Assembly (NCBI RefSeq): GCF_001540865.1
Contig: NC_033642.1
Coordinates: 839,450-903,449, forward strand
Length of the DNA: 64,000 bases
Direction of reading: 5' to 3'
Origin: Ananas comosus
Taxonomy: Eukaryota; Streptophyta; Magnoliopsida; Poales; Bromeliaceae
Shown here: in pieces, positions 14,169 to 25,150 of the stretch
Layout: every line of letters begins with the position of its first letter
Numbering within the stretch: position 1 is the stretch's first letter
Translations under genes and position numbers: made by a program
Notes under the pieces: model-generated
Databases searched by the model: none
The model's input: only the letters and a program-made list of their open reading frames with translations
What the model was told of the DNA's origin: nothing

Positions 14169-17100
14169 TATAAAACTGAAGAATATCGAGCAATTTTGCG
14201 AAGCCACATCATCATCTTACAGGAAACCTCCTTAAAAAAAATTAAATGTTGAACCAGTCCAACTCTAAATTAAATGAGAGTAAATAAAATTATAAAGATA
14301 TACTGAATAAGATAAAAGTGTGATTTAAATAAGATAAATTTATTTGGATCAAATGACTTTAGTATTCTATCGCTACATAGACTAGATTTCAGTTACAAAT
14401 ATATGAACTCTGGACAGATTTCGAATATCGTTATACAAATTGCCAAAAAGGACATTTTTAACATAGGAAAAAGGACAGTTTTCTTTGGCTATGAAGGTAA
14501 ATTTCTCCTGTTCTTTTTACGATTCTCCTCCAAAAAATAACTCTCTTTTTGTTTTCTTTTTGTGCAATTATCTTTTTTCAGCTCCATAATATCTTGAGTA
14601 TTTATTATTTTCTATATTTCTACCTTTGAATCAATAATGAAATAATCTCTTAATTTTCTTTAATTGCATGTAAAATAGCATAATTAAATCATTACAAACA
14701 AGCGCGTACATCACATGGGTACAAATCTAGTTTTCCATAATAGCGGACCCTAAGCTTGCAAATAACTAGCAAAAACCATAGCTACTGTCATAATTAACTT
14801 GCTAACATCAATAATATACAGTATTGATTCCGTTCCGTCTACTGAAAACAAAATTGAACCAAAGAATAACCCAAAGGTCATGCAGTACATCCACTAGGAT
14901 GTAGATTGTAAGATGATAGCAGAAGCATGGACAGGTAGCTATATATAGAGAGCTTAGATATATATCCGACTAACGGGCTACAAATGGAAGGACTAACTAG
15001 CCTTTCTCCTGTCAAGATAAAGACAAAGAACCCATTAACATTGAGGGTTCAAAAAAATTTCAAAAAGAAAAAAAACAATAACATATTCTACTCCCACTCA
15101 GCATACAACTGGACATGCATGAGCTGGTGCATGAGAGAAAATCCAAAAGGCAAGTTTGTTAGATCAATTGACAGAATAACTAACCGGCTCCACTCCATCA
15201 AGTAAGCCAAGCCTAGCCTGAGCATTCGCTATGGTCATTACAACATTTTCACGCTGATTCCGAACATTATCTTCCTGGATAGAAACAAAACATGAGTATT
15301 TTGAAGGAAAAGGAAAATAGAAATTAAAATGAACATTTATAAGCAAACCTCATCGAAAGCAACACAAAGGATCTCAGAGAAATCATATTTTACATTCGTT
15401 TTAATTACTGCATATAATCTACTAAACATAAAAGTAGCAAAAAGAGGATACACCTAGAAAAATGGATATATAGATCCTACTCTATTCCTTTATCACATTT
15501 TATATTAGAGCCTATTCGCACCAGAATAGAGGCATATTGAGTTGAGTTGACCAAAGCATCAATGTCAGTCTACTGTTGCAGTTAACACAGACAATGTTCA
15601 TAGACCCGACCTAAATTTCGAAAAGGAAAACTAAGATAGTATACACAATTATGTATATCAAAGCTTCAGTCTTGTATGCACGCATATGAACTAGTTCAAG
15701 TTAGAACAGGAGTAAATAAACCAACTCACGTCTAAAAATTTCAAGCAGGTAGATCTTCATAAGAATATGCCTGTGTTAGTGGATTTTGGCTAGAATATGC
15801 CTGTGTTAGTGGATTTTGGCTAGAGATGGGTAGAGATAGAGAGAAAAAAGAAAAAGAAGCCCACCTCCAGCAGATAAAAGACAAATAGCACAATAATAAG
15901 AATGAAAGTACAGATAGTCCTAACAATATTTTCTTTGTCACGTGTTCAGCTCAGCTGAAGCCAAAACTGGGATCTTGGTCAACAAAAATCATAGAGTGCT
16001 AGCTTGAAGCCAAGACCAAAAGGAAAAGATCTCACTTTGAGCTTCTATTTGAAGATTAAGAACGAAGCTCCTAGCATAATATAGTCAAAAAGCAATTAGG
16101 TGTTCAGTTCTGCTTAATGGCGTCACCCAGTTAGCCCTCATGCAGAAGTATAAGCTGAGCCCGACAGGCCATTATTCCATAGCAAAAATATGACAAGTTG
16201 ACATTGCTTACTTTCATCTCTTTGGCTTCATGCTTCTGTTCTCTGTTACATATTATTAAAAGGCCCACCTTTCTTTTACAACTTACACTAGATTAGACAG
16301 CAAATGATAAATACAACATGAATTATTTGACGTAAATTGATCAATAAGAGCTTTCCTCAATAAAAATTACAAAAGAACAAACAAAGCACCGGCAGTTAAG
16401 CAAGTATAAACCTGGAAGCCAAAAACAAACTCCAGAAGGTCAAACATATCCAATTTTCTCAATTGTGGAGCTCCGGAATTAGCAGGAAGTCGAGGAAGGT
16501 CTGCGGTATAACCAATTGCAGATATCGCAGCTCTTACCTGATGAATCACAATTAAACACAATTATTATGAAATGAACAGAGGTATTTTTCACGATTAAAC
16601 AATATTTTTTCATCTAATCATGGCGGTTTAGTCAAACACTCACATACACCTAAAATATGAAATTGATAGAATTTCAAAGTTCCCGCAGGAAAATCACAAA
16701 AGGGGTGCTTTATGTACAGAAGCAAAGGAGAGTAGAGAATGTTATTTAAGAATGATATGAAATACGAGTGAGGAAAAGGATTTAAAAGAAAAACGTTCCA
16801 ACAGACTCCAAACAAGGCAAAGGTGCAAGGCAATGTTGGCATAAAATTCGAGTAGGGGCATGTCCACACCAACTGTGCTACACAACGGCATAGAAAAGAT
16901 CATTTCTAAAAGGAACCCAAGCCACCAACATTCAACACATAATACAGCCGCAGAAAATCTAACTGATGATTTAATGGACTAACAGAATACAGTATATAAC
17001 GGATATAGGATTTAATTACAACTCTTCTAAGAGAACTACTCAAGTTAGAAGTGATTTAATGGGATTATGTTCATATTTGGATCTATTTGCTCTTCTAGAA

Positions 17101-20100
17101 GGAGGCTCTATGAAGTAATCAGCAACACCTGTTTTGATCTGTCTACAAGTCCCCTTTTCCACCACTAGACTACTTCCGTGGTCGTATACAGTAATCCTAT
17201 GTGCATGTGACAAACCAAAGAATTTATTCCCCACAAGAATTGAATGTAAATCAGCAATTCTCTTTTACAAGTAACACCACTGTTAAATACTAAATAGTAC
17301 ATTTCATTCTACACAAATTTGCCTAAACTAAAGAACACGATTAAGTCCTAAAACTATCCAACATAGAAAACCGAATCTAGGAAATAATTGGCCATTAATT
17401 TAGGCAGCTTCTTCGCGTTGCTTTGGTTCTGAAACAGTGAACGATAGAGAAGTCACGAGTTTGTCTACTGGTGGAATGTTTTCACAGTTTTATTTCTGAA
17501 ATGTTGAAACTTTCGGGGGATTTTTCTTGCTAAACATTATTGCATGACTTCGGCAATGATTGGTTCTCATCTTGGAATGGTAGATAGTAAATTTAAGTTA
17601 TCTGAGTTTCATAACTTTTCGATGTTCAAACTACAAACTACACGGTTGCATCCATATGCATCATTTCCAACAAAAGAAACAACAGCCTTCAATTAAAGAG
17701 AAGCACAAAGTTTCCACGCTTGCATCACCTACATTAGTTATGTCAAAAAAATTATTTGTATGAAGCAACCATTTGTGCAAAGTGCAAACATATAAGGAAA
17801 ATAAAATAAATTGGTCAGCTTGAGAAAGGTAATCTCAGGATAATCAAATGAAACTCAGTGTCTTCAACGAAAAAAGAAAAAGCAACAGAGATAATATATC
17901 AGTTCTATGGTTAGGGTCGCAAAGCTAGTTTTAGCACTGGCACAATCAGTCAAATTAGTATCTTACTTAATATCAGAGTTGTTCATTCAGCAAGTTCTCC
18001 TTTTCCTAAGACAGTGAATAAATACCGGGTAACCGGAGCCCAAAATATCAATTACTCCATATCTCAAAGGTCCATAAGTTGCATCCCTAATGCTAATAGA
18101 TGTTGAAGTACTGTACTTCAACAATAGGTCAGTTAGTGAGAAGCAAACTTACTTCTGGAAAGAAACCAACAACATTGGTTACAGAAGGTGCATCAAGAGG
18201 TATGATATTGTAAGGCGTTAGTTCTCCTCTCAAGGTCCCATCAGATATTTTAATCCTCTTTACCTGTTAGAAAACAAGAAGAAGAAGAAGAAGAAAGAAT
18301 ATCAAGTTCAATACATAAGACCGCATCAAGAATGTGCACGTTGCACAGAGGACTCAAATCTTACATCAGATCAAAGAAAGTGGGTAAATTGCTGAATCCT
18401 AATAATTCTAGTGAAAGTTGAAAAATGAATACTTGAAGAAAACATCACACCATATCTAGATTGGAAAAATCCCTTGTGCTTATAAATGCGAAGATAACAA
18501 GTACAAAATATTCAGTGAGAAGATTTGTTATCACAAAGGTTACCTCCTCCATAATTTGTCTACTCAGTTCATCCGTAGCTGAATCTCCAACAAGAACCTC
18601 TAGAACATCAAGTAAGGCCCGTAAAGTGGCAAAAACCTTTTTCATTTCTATCATTCTCGATTCCATCCTATTTCAGAATTAAAAACACACAAATTAGGTG
18701 AGTCAACAACAACAATAATGAAATAGTGCAAGGAAGAGAACAAAGGTAACTATGGAATATATACATAGGGCAATGCTTTGTGCAATGGTAACAATTTTGC
18801 ACATATAATTTCACTACACCAAAATCGCCTAGAGAGCAATCACTTCATTAAAAAAAATGCTTTACGATAGGAACAACTGGAAATTCTTCCCCAAAAATCC
18901 CAAGTGGCATTGCTAACTGGTTAATTGTCTTTTGTTTAAACATCAGACAGTATTGCCTAAAATCAAGAATATTAGAATATAGCAATATTACAAATGTAGT
19001 AGCCACCTTATGCAAACTCTACTAAGGCCAACTCCAGCTATGTAAGCAAACTTCACCTCTGGGTATAATTTTAAAACTCATTTCACTCAGAATCAGGGCA
19101 TGCGAAATAGTCATAAGACTAGTTTACACCAAGAGAACAAAAAATATACTATTTTGACTATGGTTTCAGTTATATTTCATTTCTTAAGACAGGCTGCCAA
19201 TGAGAATGAGGGATTCACTTAATATCATAGCCATGAAGATTGTCCTTTCTAGTGGTTTCTCCTATTTTCACTAGGATATCCATATTCTAAGCAAGCAGAA
19301 AACCTGCATGTTTTGGTTAATTTGTGCACTCTATCCATAAAAGATGGGCTTAACAAAGCTAGTTCAATAGAAGGCGCTTATCACAAAAACAAGGAAATCA
19401 CAAACCAAATAGGCATGCAGGCCTAAGAGCACTAGATAGCAGAAAAGGACAGAGCCACATTGCCACAATCTTAAAGAGATAATTGCACCTGATTTTTGAA
19501 GACTATGCAGAGGCATAAGAAGATGTAGCTCAACTTTATACATAATAGAACTATGGATCCTTATTTCATGTCCTTAAGGCGCCAGCGACACAGCAACACT
19601 ATTTACAAAGTGGTCCAAAGCTTGGTTTTACGAAGGGAATTGCACATGCTAGAGGTGCTATCAATAATTCCAACGATTAAGGAAGTACAGCTAAATGATG
19701 CTATACCAAAACTGGTGAGACTTTTGATGTTTCTTTTTCCCTCACCTTCTTTTCACCAATCTACTCCCAAAAGGATCTAATTAAAGACATAAGCAATCAC
19801 AACTGGCGAGCGAACCACTAAAATTGAAAATTTGAGTGATGAATGCTAGCGAAGCTCGATAGGAGGGGAGAAAAATCCGATAAAAACACTGGTGATGAAT
19901 GCTAGTGACGCCTGATGGGGGGGGGGGGGGGAGGACTGGTCCCGTCCTCTACCTTTAGCCAGAATATGAGCACAGACACACAGCACGGCAAGGCAAGAGT
20001 CTGTATAGAAGTCACTGTACCGTGAGAGCACTTATCAACAAAGTCGTCGAGTAACCAGCATGAAGTGGGACATCAAAAAAGCAATTCAGAGTGAAAAAAA

Positions 20101-21052
20101 AAAAATGCAAGAAAGAATAGCTTTAGTTGGAAAAACAGCAGAAAAATCCCTTATGTTAGAGCAGAAGATGAAATAACATACACCAGTGCTAAATATTAAA
20201 GTAAGTTTTTGTATACTTTCTACATCAAGTAAGAACAAAAGGTAATTGAATCTGGCTGATATCATGTTATAGTAATACATACTCTCCAAGATTTGTACTA
20301 AAAGTTCCTGACTCCCTCCATCTCTGCTGCTCCCGTTGCAATTCATCAATCCGATGACGCCTCTTATAGGTTAAGTAGAAGTTCCACAATCTCTCAATAT
20401 CACGCTGACGATCAATTACAGCTCCATCTTTTTTCGCAAGTTTTTGCTGCGAAATATATATTCACCGTTAATATGAGAAATGGGAAGATAAATCTAGTTC
20501 CAAAAAGGAGATTAACAGTAAAAGTCGGAAAACAAATAATTTAACAAAAGTTGAAGTAAACTTCCATAAGAAGCATGTCATACCTTGATTACAGACATTA
20601 GACCAGTTTTGAACTGTAGAACACCTCTACCCTCACTGTGTGGGTCCAGATTTTGTGCCATCGTATATGCTTGCTCACATACTACATATCAAAACCATAA
20701 GTGAATAACCAAGTACAAGAAATAAGCCGATGTGAAATAGGACAAACCCGAATCAACACAAGATCAGGATGATAATCCACATCAAAATTAACAAAATTAG
20801 CTTCAGAAGAACGAAGAACTCACGGATTCTGGCGACATTGGGGTCCTCATCAGCGATGTCGTCGGCGGCTTGAAGGATCTGCTCGATATTGGTGGTCTTG
20901 ACGAGAGACGGAGGGACGGCGCTGGCGAGCCCAGCGCCACCGGCTCCGGCGCCGGCGAGGCCCTGGCCGGCGCTGCGGAGCTGCTCCCGCTGCAGCGTCG
21001 CCCGCACGAGCCGCTCCCAGTTCTCCAGCACCCTACTACGCCTCGTCGCCAT
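300..21052 (-). CDS. CALS10: Callose synthase 10-like (GSL8 type), N-terminal 22 exons; 3' part beyond window
   Basis: This plant 1,3-beta-glucan synthase makes callose from UDP-glucose at the plasma membrane; GSL8/CalS10 acts in cell-plate and plasmodesmal callose. Exons (complement): 20824-21052, 20584-20681, 20283-20446, 18544-18667, 18153-18263, 16412-16537, 15185-15274, 13508-13605, 13311-13428, 13017-13145, 12531-12607, 12366-12444, 9464-9556, 9272-9374, 9008-9131, 8737-8920, 8578-8630, 6533-6593, 6298-6379, 663-712, 481-567, 300-385. Phase is continuous over 2366 nt (788 codons of about 1900 in the family). The start ENWERLVRATLQREQLR matches the CalS10 N-terminus. Residues about 40-190 are Vta1-like. 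The FKS1 domain core (SLYFLIWGEAANVRFLPEC) lies near residues 358-376. Hydrophobic segments follow from about residue 495. The last exon ends after FPEAFTKNLVSP; the catalytic half is off the left edge. The intron at 9375-9463 starts with GC. Transposons fill introns at 713-6297 and 6594-8577. The family is certain; single boundaries are inferred. Confidence 0.93.
1165..1690. mobile_element. Inverted-repeat (MITE-like) element
   Basis: The left end (TTTTAAAATTGATAATTACC then TATATACCTCT) matches the reverse complement of the right end (TTTTAAAATGTGGCAATTGC then TTATATACCTCTGC). The interior holds imperfect direct repeats such as AAGGGCAAATAA. No clear target duplication was found, so the superfamily is open. 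Confidence 0.5.
1690..2075. mobile_element. Degenerate inverted-repeat element
   Basis: The left end reads AACTTTTCTATCTATTCGTA. The reverse complement of the right end reads AACTTTTGTCTATTCATATA. Similarity continues for about 80 bp with mismatches. It lies directly beside the element at 1165-1690. Confidence 0.4.
3549..3893. mobile_element. CGTGCC-rich MITE, copy 2
   Basis: It starts AAGGTTTAAGTACCCATCAA and ends GTCACGGCACATTAATCCTT, a loose terminal inverted repeat. It shares a GGCACGG-rich terminal region and an AT-rich middle containing TTAGTAAGTAAT with the copy at 59307-59604. It is about 345 bp long and sits in a callose synthase intron. Confidence 0.5.
5371..6168. mobile_element. 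Non-autonomous MULE, long-TIR palindrome with 9-bp target duplication
   Basis: The 798-bp element is flanked by the same 9-mer TAAAGTTAT (5362-5370 and 6169-6177), the duplication length typical of Mutator-like elements. Arms of about 385 bp are inverted copies. Both ends read GGGCTTTTTTTGCAT inward, followed by AAAATAGCCCT and AAAAATGGCCCT blocks. Only about 25 bp at the centre is unpaired. Each arm carries the self-complementary motif AACACGGTGAATGGTTCACC. There is no transposase. It sits in the 5.6-kb callose synthase intron, where the transcript could form a long hairpin. Confidence 0.85.
5610..5930. mobile_element. hAT-like palindromic core nested in the MULE arms
   Basis: The inner part is bounded by TAGGGATGTCAAT on the left and ATTGACATCCCTA on the right. 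It contains ATCCGAAATATTATCCGAAT and TATATATA tracts in mirror image. The same termini and interior occur at 49279-49645, and the left terminus recurs at 41843 and 46458. Flanking bases (GGAATAAGGA, mirrored) belong to the MULE arms, so no separate target duplication is visible. Confidence 0.55.
6937..7955. mobile_element. Non-autonomous hAT element with 8-bp target duplication
   Basis: The element begins CAGTATTTAAAAAAGCCC and ends GCGCGCTTTTTTAATCACTG. It is flanked by identical 8-mers AAAAAGCA (6929-6936 and 7956-7963), the hAT duplication length. Both ends are dense in GCGCCTAGGC-type palindromes. A second terminus-like word, CAGTGATTAAAAAAGCGCGC, lies inside at 7465, which points to internal rearrangement or nesting. 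It lies in the callose synthase intron 6594-8577. No transposase frame is present. Confidence 0.8.
9375..9463 (-). other. GC-AG intron of callose synthase (89 bp)
   Basis: The exon before it ends LLLMFQ (CAG) and the next begins GLTIVAFHNG. The family has this sequence uninterrupted, so both boundaries are fixed. The intron reads GCCAGT at its 5' end and ATGCAG at its 3' end. No GT nearby restores phase 0. A sequencing error (GTCAGT) is the alternative. Confidence 0.75.
10201..10457. mobile_element. Tourist/PIF-like MITE in callose synthase intron
   Basis: The left end GGTACCGTTTGGTTCGG and the reverse complement of the right end GGCAGCGTTTGGTTAGG form a terminal inverted repeat. TTA (or TTAA) sits on both sides. 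The interior carries GGGATAAG / CTTATCCC repeats. The length of about 257 bp and the TTA target fit Tourist-like MITEs. Confidence 0.65.
14083..14170. repeat. ATC/AAT-type microsatellites
   Basis: A run of imperfect ATCAAT units is followed by an uninterrupted AAT tract in a callose synthase intron. Confidence 0.8.
15763..15822. repeat. 30-bp tandem duplication
   Basis: The unit starting GAATATGCCTGTGTTAGTGG is repeated head to tail with period 30, in a callose synthase intron. It looks like recent slippage. Confidence 0.85.
19917..19931. repeat. Poly-G run (15 bp)
   Basis: Fifteen consecutive G on the plus strand (poly-C in the pre-mRNA) lie in a callose synthase intron. Length is prone to sequencing error. 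Confidence 0.8.
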
Positions 21053-21204
21053 CGCGCGCGGGCGTGCGGGCGCGCGAGGCCCCTGCGGAGGAAACCCTAG
21101 CTCCCGCGAGCCCGAGAACGAAGGATTGGACGAGAGGGAGGGGGAAAAGGGGGTGGATCCGCGCTCGCGAACGGAGAAGGAGAAGGGTTTCTAGGGTTTG
21201 GGGC

Positions 21205-21206
<2 letters not shown>

Positions 21207-21237
<31 letters not shown>
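21207..21237. repeat. GA/CT microsatellite in the callose synthase leader
   Basis: An uninterrupted GA repeat on the plus strand reads as CT in the mRNA sense and lies about 155 bp upstream of the start codon. Such tracts in plant leaders are known binding sites for BPC/GAGA-binding proteins; action here is inferred. Confidence 0.8.
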
Positions 21238-21240
<3 letters not shown>

Positions 21241-22143
21241 GAGACGCGGATCTGCGAGGCGACGAAAACGGAAAAGGCGGTGATGGTGGTGTTCGGATTG
21301 TAGGGGCGAAAATGAGAGGGACGATGCTAAAATAAAATAAAAATAAAATAAAATAAAATAAATTGTTTGGATAGCCCCTGTACTATTTCGAAGCTCATTT
21401 CAGTCCCTATGCTACTCTGCTCTCCAGGTGGGTGAAAACGAAGAGGGTGACAATGAGAGACGAGAAAACTAGGGGGACTCCGGAAAAATATGAGGACCCC
21501 TAGTTACCTCTATGTTCCCTTTTCGAAATAACCCTTTCAATGGTTATAAATTAGAATAAAATACTTAGAGAATTTAGAGATTCAAATATAAAAGGACCAA
21601 ATCACAATAAGGGCATAGCACAAGCACTAAACAACAAATTTTGCCCCCAAAAATCGCACTTTATACGATTTTTCAAAAAAGGTGGGGTACGCGTACCAAA
21701 AACGTACCCCAAATTGTAAGCGCAAGCACCATTCCATCGCCTTACGTGTATGAAGGAGAATACATCGGGGTACAGTTTGAATTTACCAAAAGGGCCGTCG
21801 CTGTAGAGCGCGTTTCAAAAACAGCGGACACCGCGACGAGGCACGTGGCATGAGAGGACGTGGAGACAGTGCGATCCTCCGGATTGTCCCGCATACGGAC
21901 CCAACGGATCCACCGTACATTCATCATCCCTTGACAGTGGACGGTCGAGATTCCCTGTAAGTGCGCCCGCAGAATCGCCGGCGACCGCGGAATAACGTGC
22001 CGAGTGTAACTGCTCAGCAGCATTTGTTTGGACTTTCGAAGGCAAAATGTACATATAGTCCTTGTACTATCACCAAATTCTGACTTAGTTCTTGTACTTT
22101 AGTGTAAAAATATATATAAATAAATGCCTGTTGATTAAAAAAA

Positions 22144-22498
22144 GACAAATTTCAAATACCATCCACGTGGTTTCACACTTTCTCACTTTAGTACCCTGTG
22201 GTTTAAAGTACATCAATGTAGTGTCTTATAGTTTCATTTTTATCTTTTTATTATTGATTCCACTAATTTTTTTCGTTAAATTAGTGACAATGTTAAAACT
22301 AAAGGGTATTGAAGTGAATATTCGATAAATCTAGATAGTGTATTTGAAGTTTTTTGTGTATAATTTAACGAAATATTAACGAAAAAGCTGACGAAAAGAT
22401 AAAAATAAAACCACATGACACTAACTTGATATATTTCAAACTACAGAATACTAAAACGAGAAAGTGCGAAACCGGTGGTTGGTATTTGAAGTTTATCC
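22144..22498. mobile_element. Inverted-repeat MITE, GGAAAAACTTC family, diverged copy
   Basis: The left part GACAAATTTCAAATACC with CACTTTCTCACTTTAGTACC is mirrored on the right by TACTAAAACGAGAAAGTGCG and GGTATTTGAAGTTTATCC. It resembles the intact copy at 45241-45593. No target duplication is visible. Confidence 0.6.
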
Positions 22499-23746
22499 TT
22501 TTTTTCTAAAAAGCGCAAAAAACTGTTTTTTTAAAAACAATAAGGATGAAAAGCAGCTCTTTTTTTTTGGGAAAAAAATTGAAAAATAAAACATTACTTT
22601 TTTTTTCATGAATTTTGAGGATAACCTTTTTTCAAAAAAATACTTATTCTATGATGAAATTTTTTTTTTAGCCAAATAATAAAATATTGAAAATTTTCTG
22701 TAAATACCAACTTTTTCAATTTCACCTTTTATTTTAAAAAACTATATTTTGTTCTCTTAATATTTTAGAAATATTTTTAAAAAATTACCACATTAATGAA
22801 GAAGGCAAAATAACTAAATTATTCTTATTTGTTCTATAAAAAAATAATACATTTTTATTATTTTTAGAAATATTTTTTAGTATAAATTATAAAAAATAAC
22901 CGAATAATGACAAAAAAAAGGGGGCTAGATCTATTAATTTGAAGTTTCAAATAAGTAAAATATAAATTTTTTAACACTGGAAAGGGAAAATGAAAAAAAA
23001 TAAATATTTATATAAAATTTTTCTGCATTTTGGCCCCCCTCTAAGTCTCATTAAAAAAATATAGTTTAACACTTCACAAATTGTCATATTAAATGAACGT
23101 CAACTAATATTTGCTACATCAAGTAAATAACAAATTTTGCTATTTCACAATTTATATTAGATTTAGCGGTATTTTTAACTGTATAAATTTAATAAAAATA
23201 AAAACTAAAGATTAAAAATTAACAACAATTAAAAATAGAAGCGATGATTGCACGAGTAGTTCCTATCTGTTTTTGATTTTTCATTTTGGTCACGAACTGT
23301 TTTTTCTTTAGCTTACGGTTAGATTGATAATCTTAATTTTTATTTCAATTAAGTCCATGTCATTCAAAATACTGCAAATTATAATAAAAATTGTAAAAAA
23401 AAAATTAAATTATAGAAATTTTGTTTATAAATACTTAATTTTTTTACTTTTCTTTCCAAACTTTCAAAACTTATAGTTTACCCCTCAATATTTTAATTTA
23501 TTATATTTTGCCCCCTCAGTTAGGATTTTATTATTATTCTGTCATTTTTTATAATTTATACCGAAAATATCTTTCAAAATAATAAAAAAATATTTAAAAA
23601 TAATTTTATTTTTATAAAAAAATAAGGATAATTTGATGATTTTGTCTTTTCCATTAACACCTTACCATCCTGAATATATTTTTAGAATTTTAAGGGGGAC
23701 AAAATTATAGATTTTTTTAAAAGTTGGGGAGTAAAAATAAAAAAAA

Positions 23747-24092
23747 AAGTAAATTTTAAATACCACCCCTGTGGTTTTGCACTTTCTCACTTTAATACAT
23801 TCTGATTTAAAATGTACCAAGTCAGTGTCATTTTGTTTTATTTTTATCTTCTCGTCAGCTTTTTCATTAATATTTTGATAAATTATATACAAAAAAACTT
23901 CATATACCGCTCATAGGTTTATCGAATATTCACTCTAGTATAATTTAGTTTTAATTTTGTCACTAATTTAATAAAAAAAATTAGTGAAATCTATAATTAA
24001 AAAATAAAAATAAAACCATAAGATACTAAATTGATACATTTTAGACCACATGTACTAAAGTAAGAAAGTGTGAAGTTGTATTTGAAGTTTTT
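23747..24092. mobile_element. Inverted-repeat MITE, GGAAAAACTTC family, second diverged copy
   Basis: It carries TTTAAATACCACCCCTGTGG and TGCACTTTCTCACTTTAAT on the left, mirrored by TACTAAAGTAAGAAAGTGTG and GTATTTGAAGTTTTT on the right. Its right end is about 350 bp upstream of the chloroplast gene start. Confidence 0.6.
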
Positions 24093-24384
24093 TTTTGTTT
24101 TTAATAATGACGTGTTGCAAGTTTATTGGTTTTTGTGCAGATGATGTGGTGGACTCGGTTCACGCAGTACCATCCCATAGACCGCACCAAACGGATAAAC
24201 CGAAGCTACCTCCCTCGGGATTCATCGCCGCCTCCAAATACCAATTTCACCCCTATGATTTACCCCTAATTACCCTCCAATCAACAAGTAACCGCCGTTA
24301 ATTACCCCAACTTCAGGGGTAAATTCGTCTCACCGAAGACCTATTTAATGGCGAGATAATCTACCACGTCTCACTCTTCACCCC

Positions 24385-24387
<3 letters not shown>

Positions 24388-24421
<34 letters not shown>
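24388..24421. repeat. CT microsatellite in leader of the chloroplast-protein gene
   Basis: An uninterrupted TC tract ends 20 bp upstream of the ATG at 24442. It has the same polarity in the mRNA sense as the tract in the callose synthase leader. Confidence 0.85.
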
Positions 24422-24423
<2 letters not shown>

Positions 24424-24438
24424 GTTTCGCGGCTCCGA

Positions 24439-25150
24439 GAAATGGCGATCGCGGCGTGCTCAGCCACCCTCTTCGTCCCCGGTGAGCTCTCGATCCCCCC
24501 TGTTTGTACGATTCAGTTCGAAATTTAGGGTTTCGGGGCTTGGAACGGTGCGGATTCCGCCTAGTTAGGAGTTTCCTCCCTCTTCTTCTTGATGCAAGGA
24601 TCGGATTCATGTGTTTTTGTGCGTTTTTTGGATCTGATTTATGTATGGAGGTGAGTTGGTTGTGGAATTTCTCAATCCGATTGTATGCATGTAGCGTTAG
24701 ATGATGAGTAGTAGTCATTTCTTGATTGCTGCTTCCTCGGCCGCCCTGTTCCTCTCTGGTGAGCTCCCGATTCTCCTTCTTTGTATGGTTCAGTTCGAAG
24801 TTTAGGGTTTGGAGACTCGAATCCGTGCGGATTCCGCCTCTCTAGGGTTCATCTTCATCTTCTTCTTGATGTAAGGATCGGATTGATGTCTTTGTACGGT
24901 TTTTTGAACCTGATTTGATGCATGGATCGATTGATTGTGGAATCTATCAATCCGATTGCATGTGTACGACGGTAGATAAATCAGTATTCATCTGTAGTCA
25001 TTTCTCGATTGCTTCTTCCTCGACTGCTCCCTTTCTCACCGATGAGCTCGCAATACTCTCTTTTCATGATTTATTTTCTAATCTAGGGCTCGAATCCTTG
25101 TGGATTACACTTCGCCAGGTTTCTTCTTCCTCTTATTGATCCAAAAATTG
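24439..25150 (+). repeat. Tandem triplication of exon 1 plus start of intron 1
   Basis: Three diverged copies lie head to tail. Their exon/donor junctions GGTGAGCTC (24481), GGTGAGCTC (24758) and GATGAGCTC (25041) are 277 and 283 bp apart. Shared words after the junction include TTAGGGTTT, GTGCGGATTCCGCCT and TTCTTGATG with AAGGATCGGATT. Copy 3 has lost the GT of the donor and has no ATG. Confidence 0.8.

Larger units (their letters stand above)
21053..24441. other. Divergent intergenic region, callose synthase / chloroplast protein
   Basis: The two genes are transcribed away from each other. The callose synthase leader and promoter occupy about 21053-22050 and include the GA/CT tract. From about 22100 to 24100 the DNA is AT-rich and holds two inverted-repeat elements of the GGAAAAACTTC family. 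The promoter and leader of the chloroplast gene follow (about 24150-24441). No coding exon was recognised. Confidence 0.6.
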
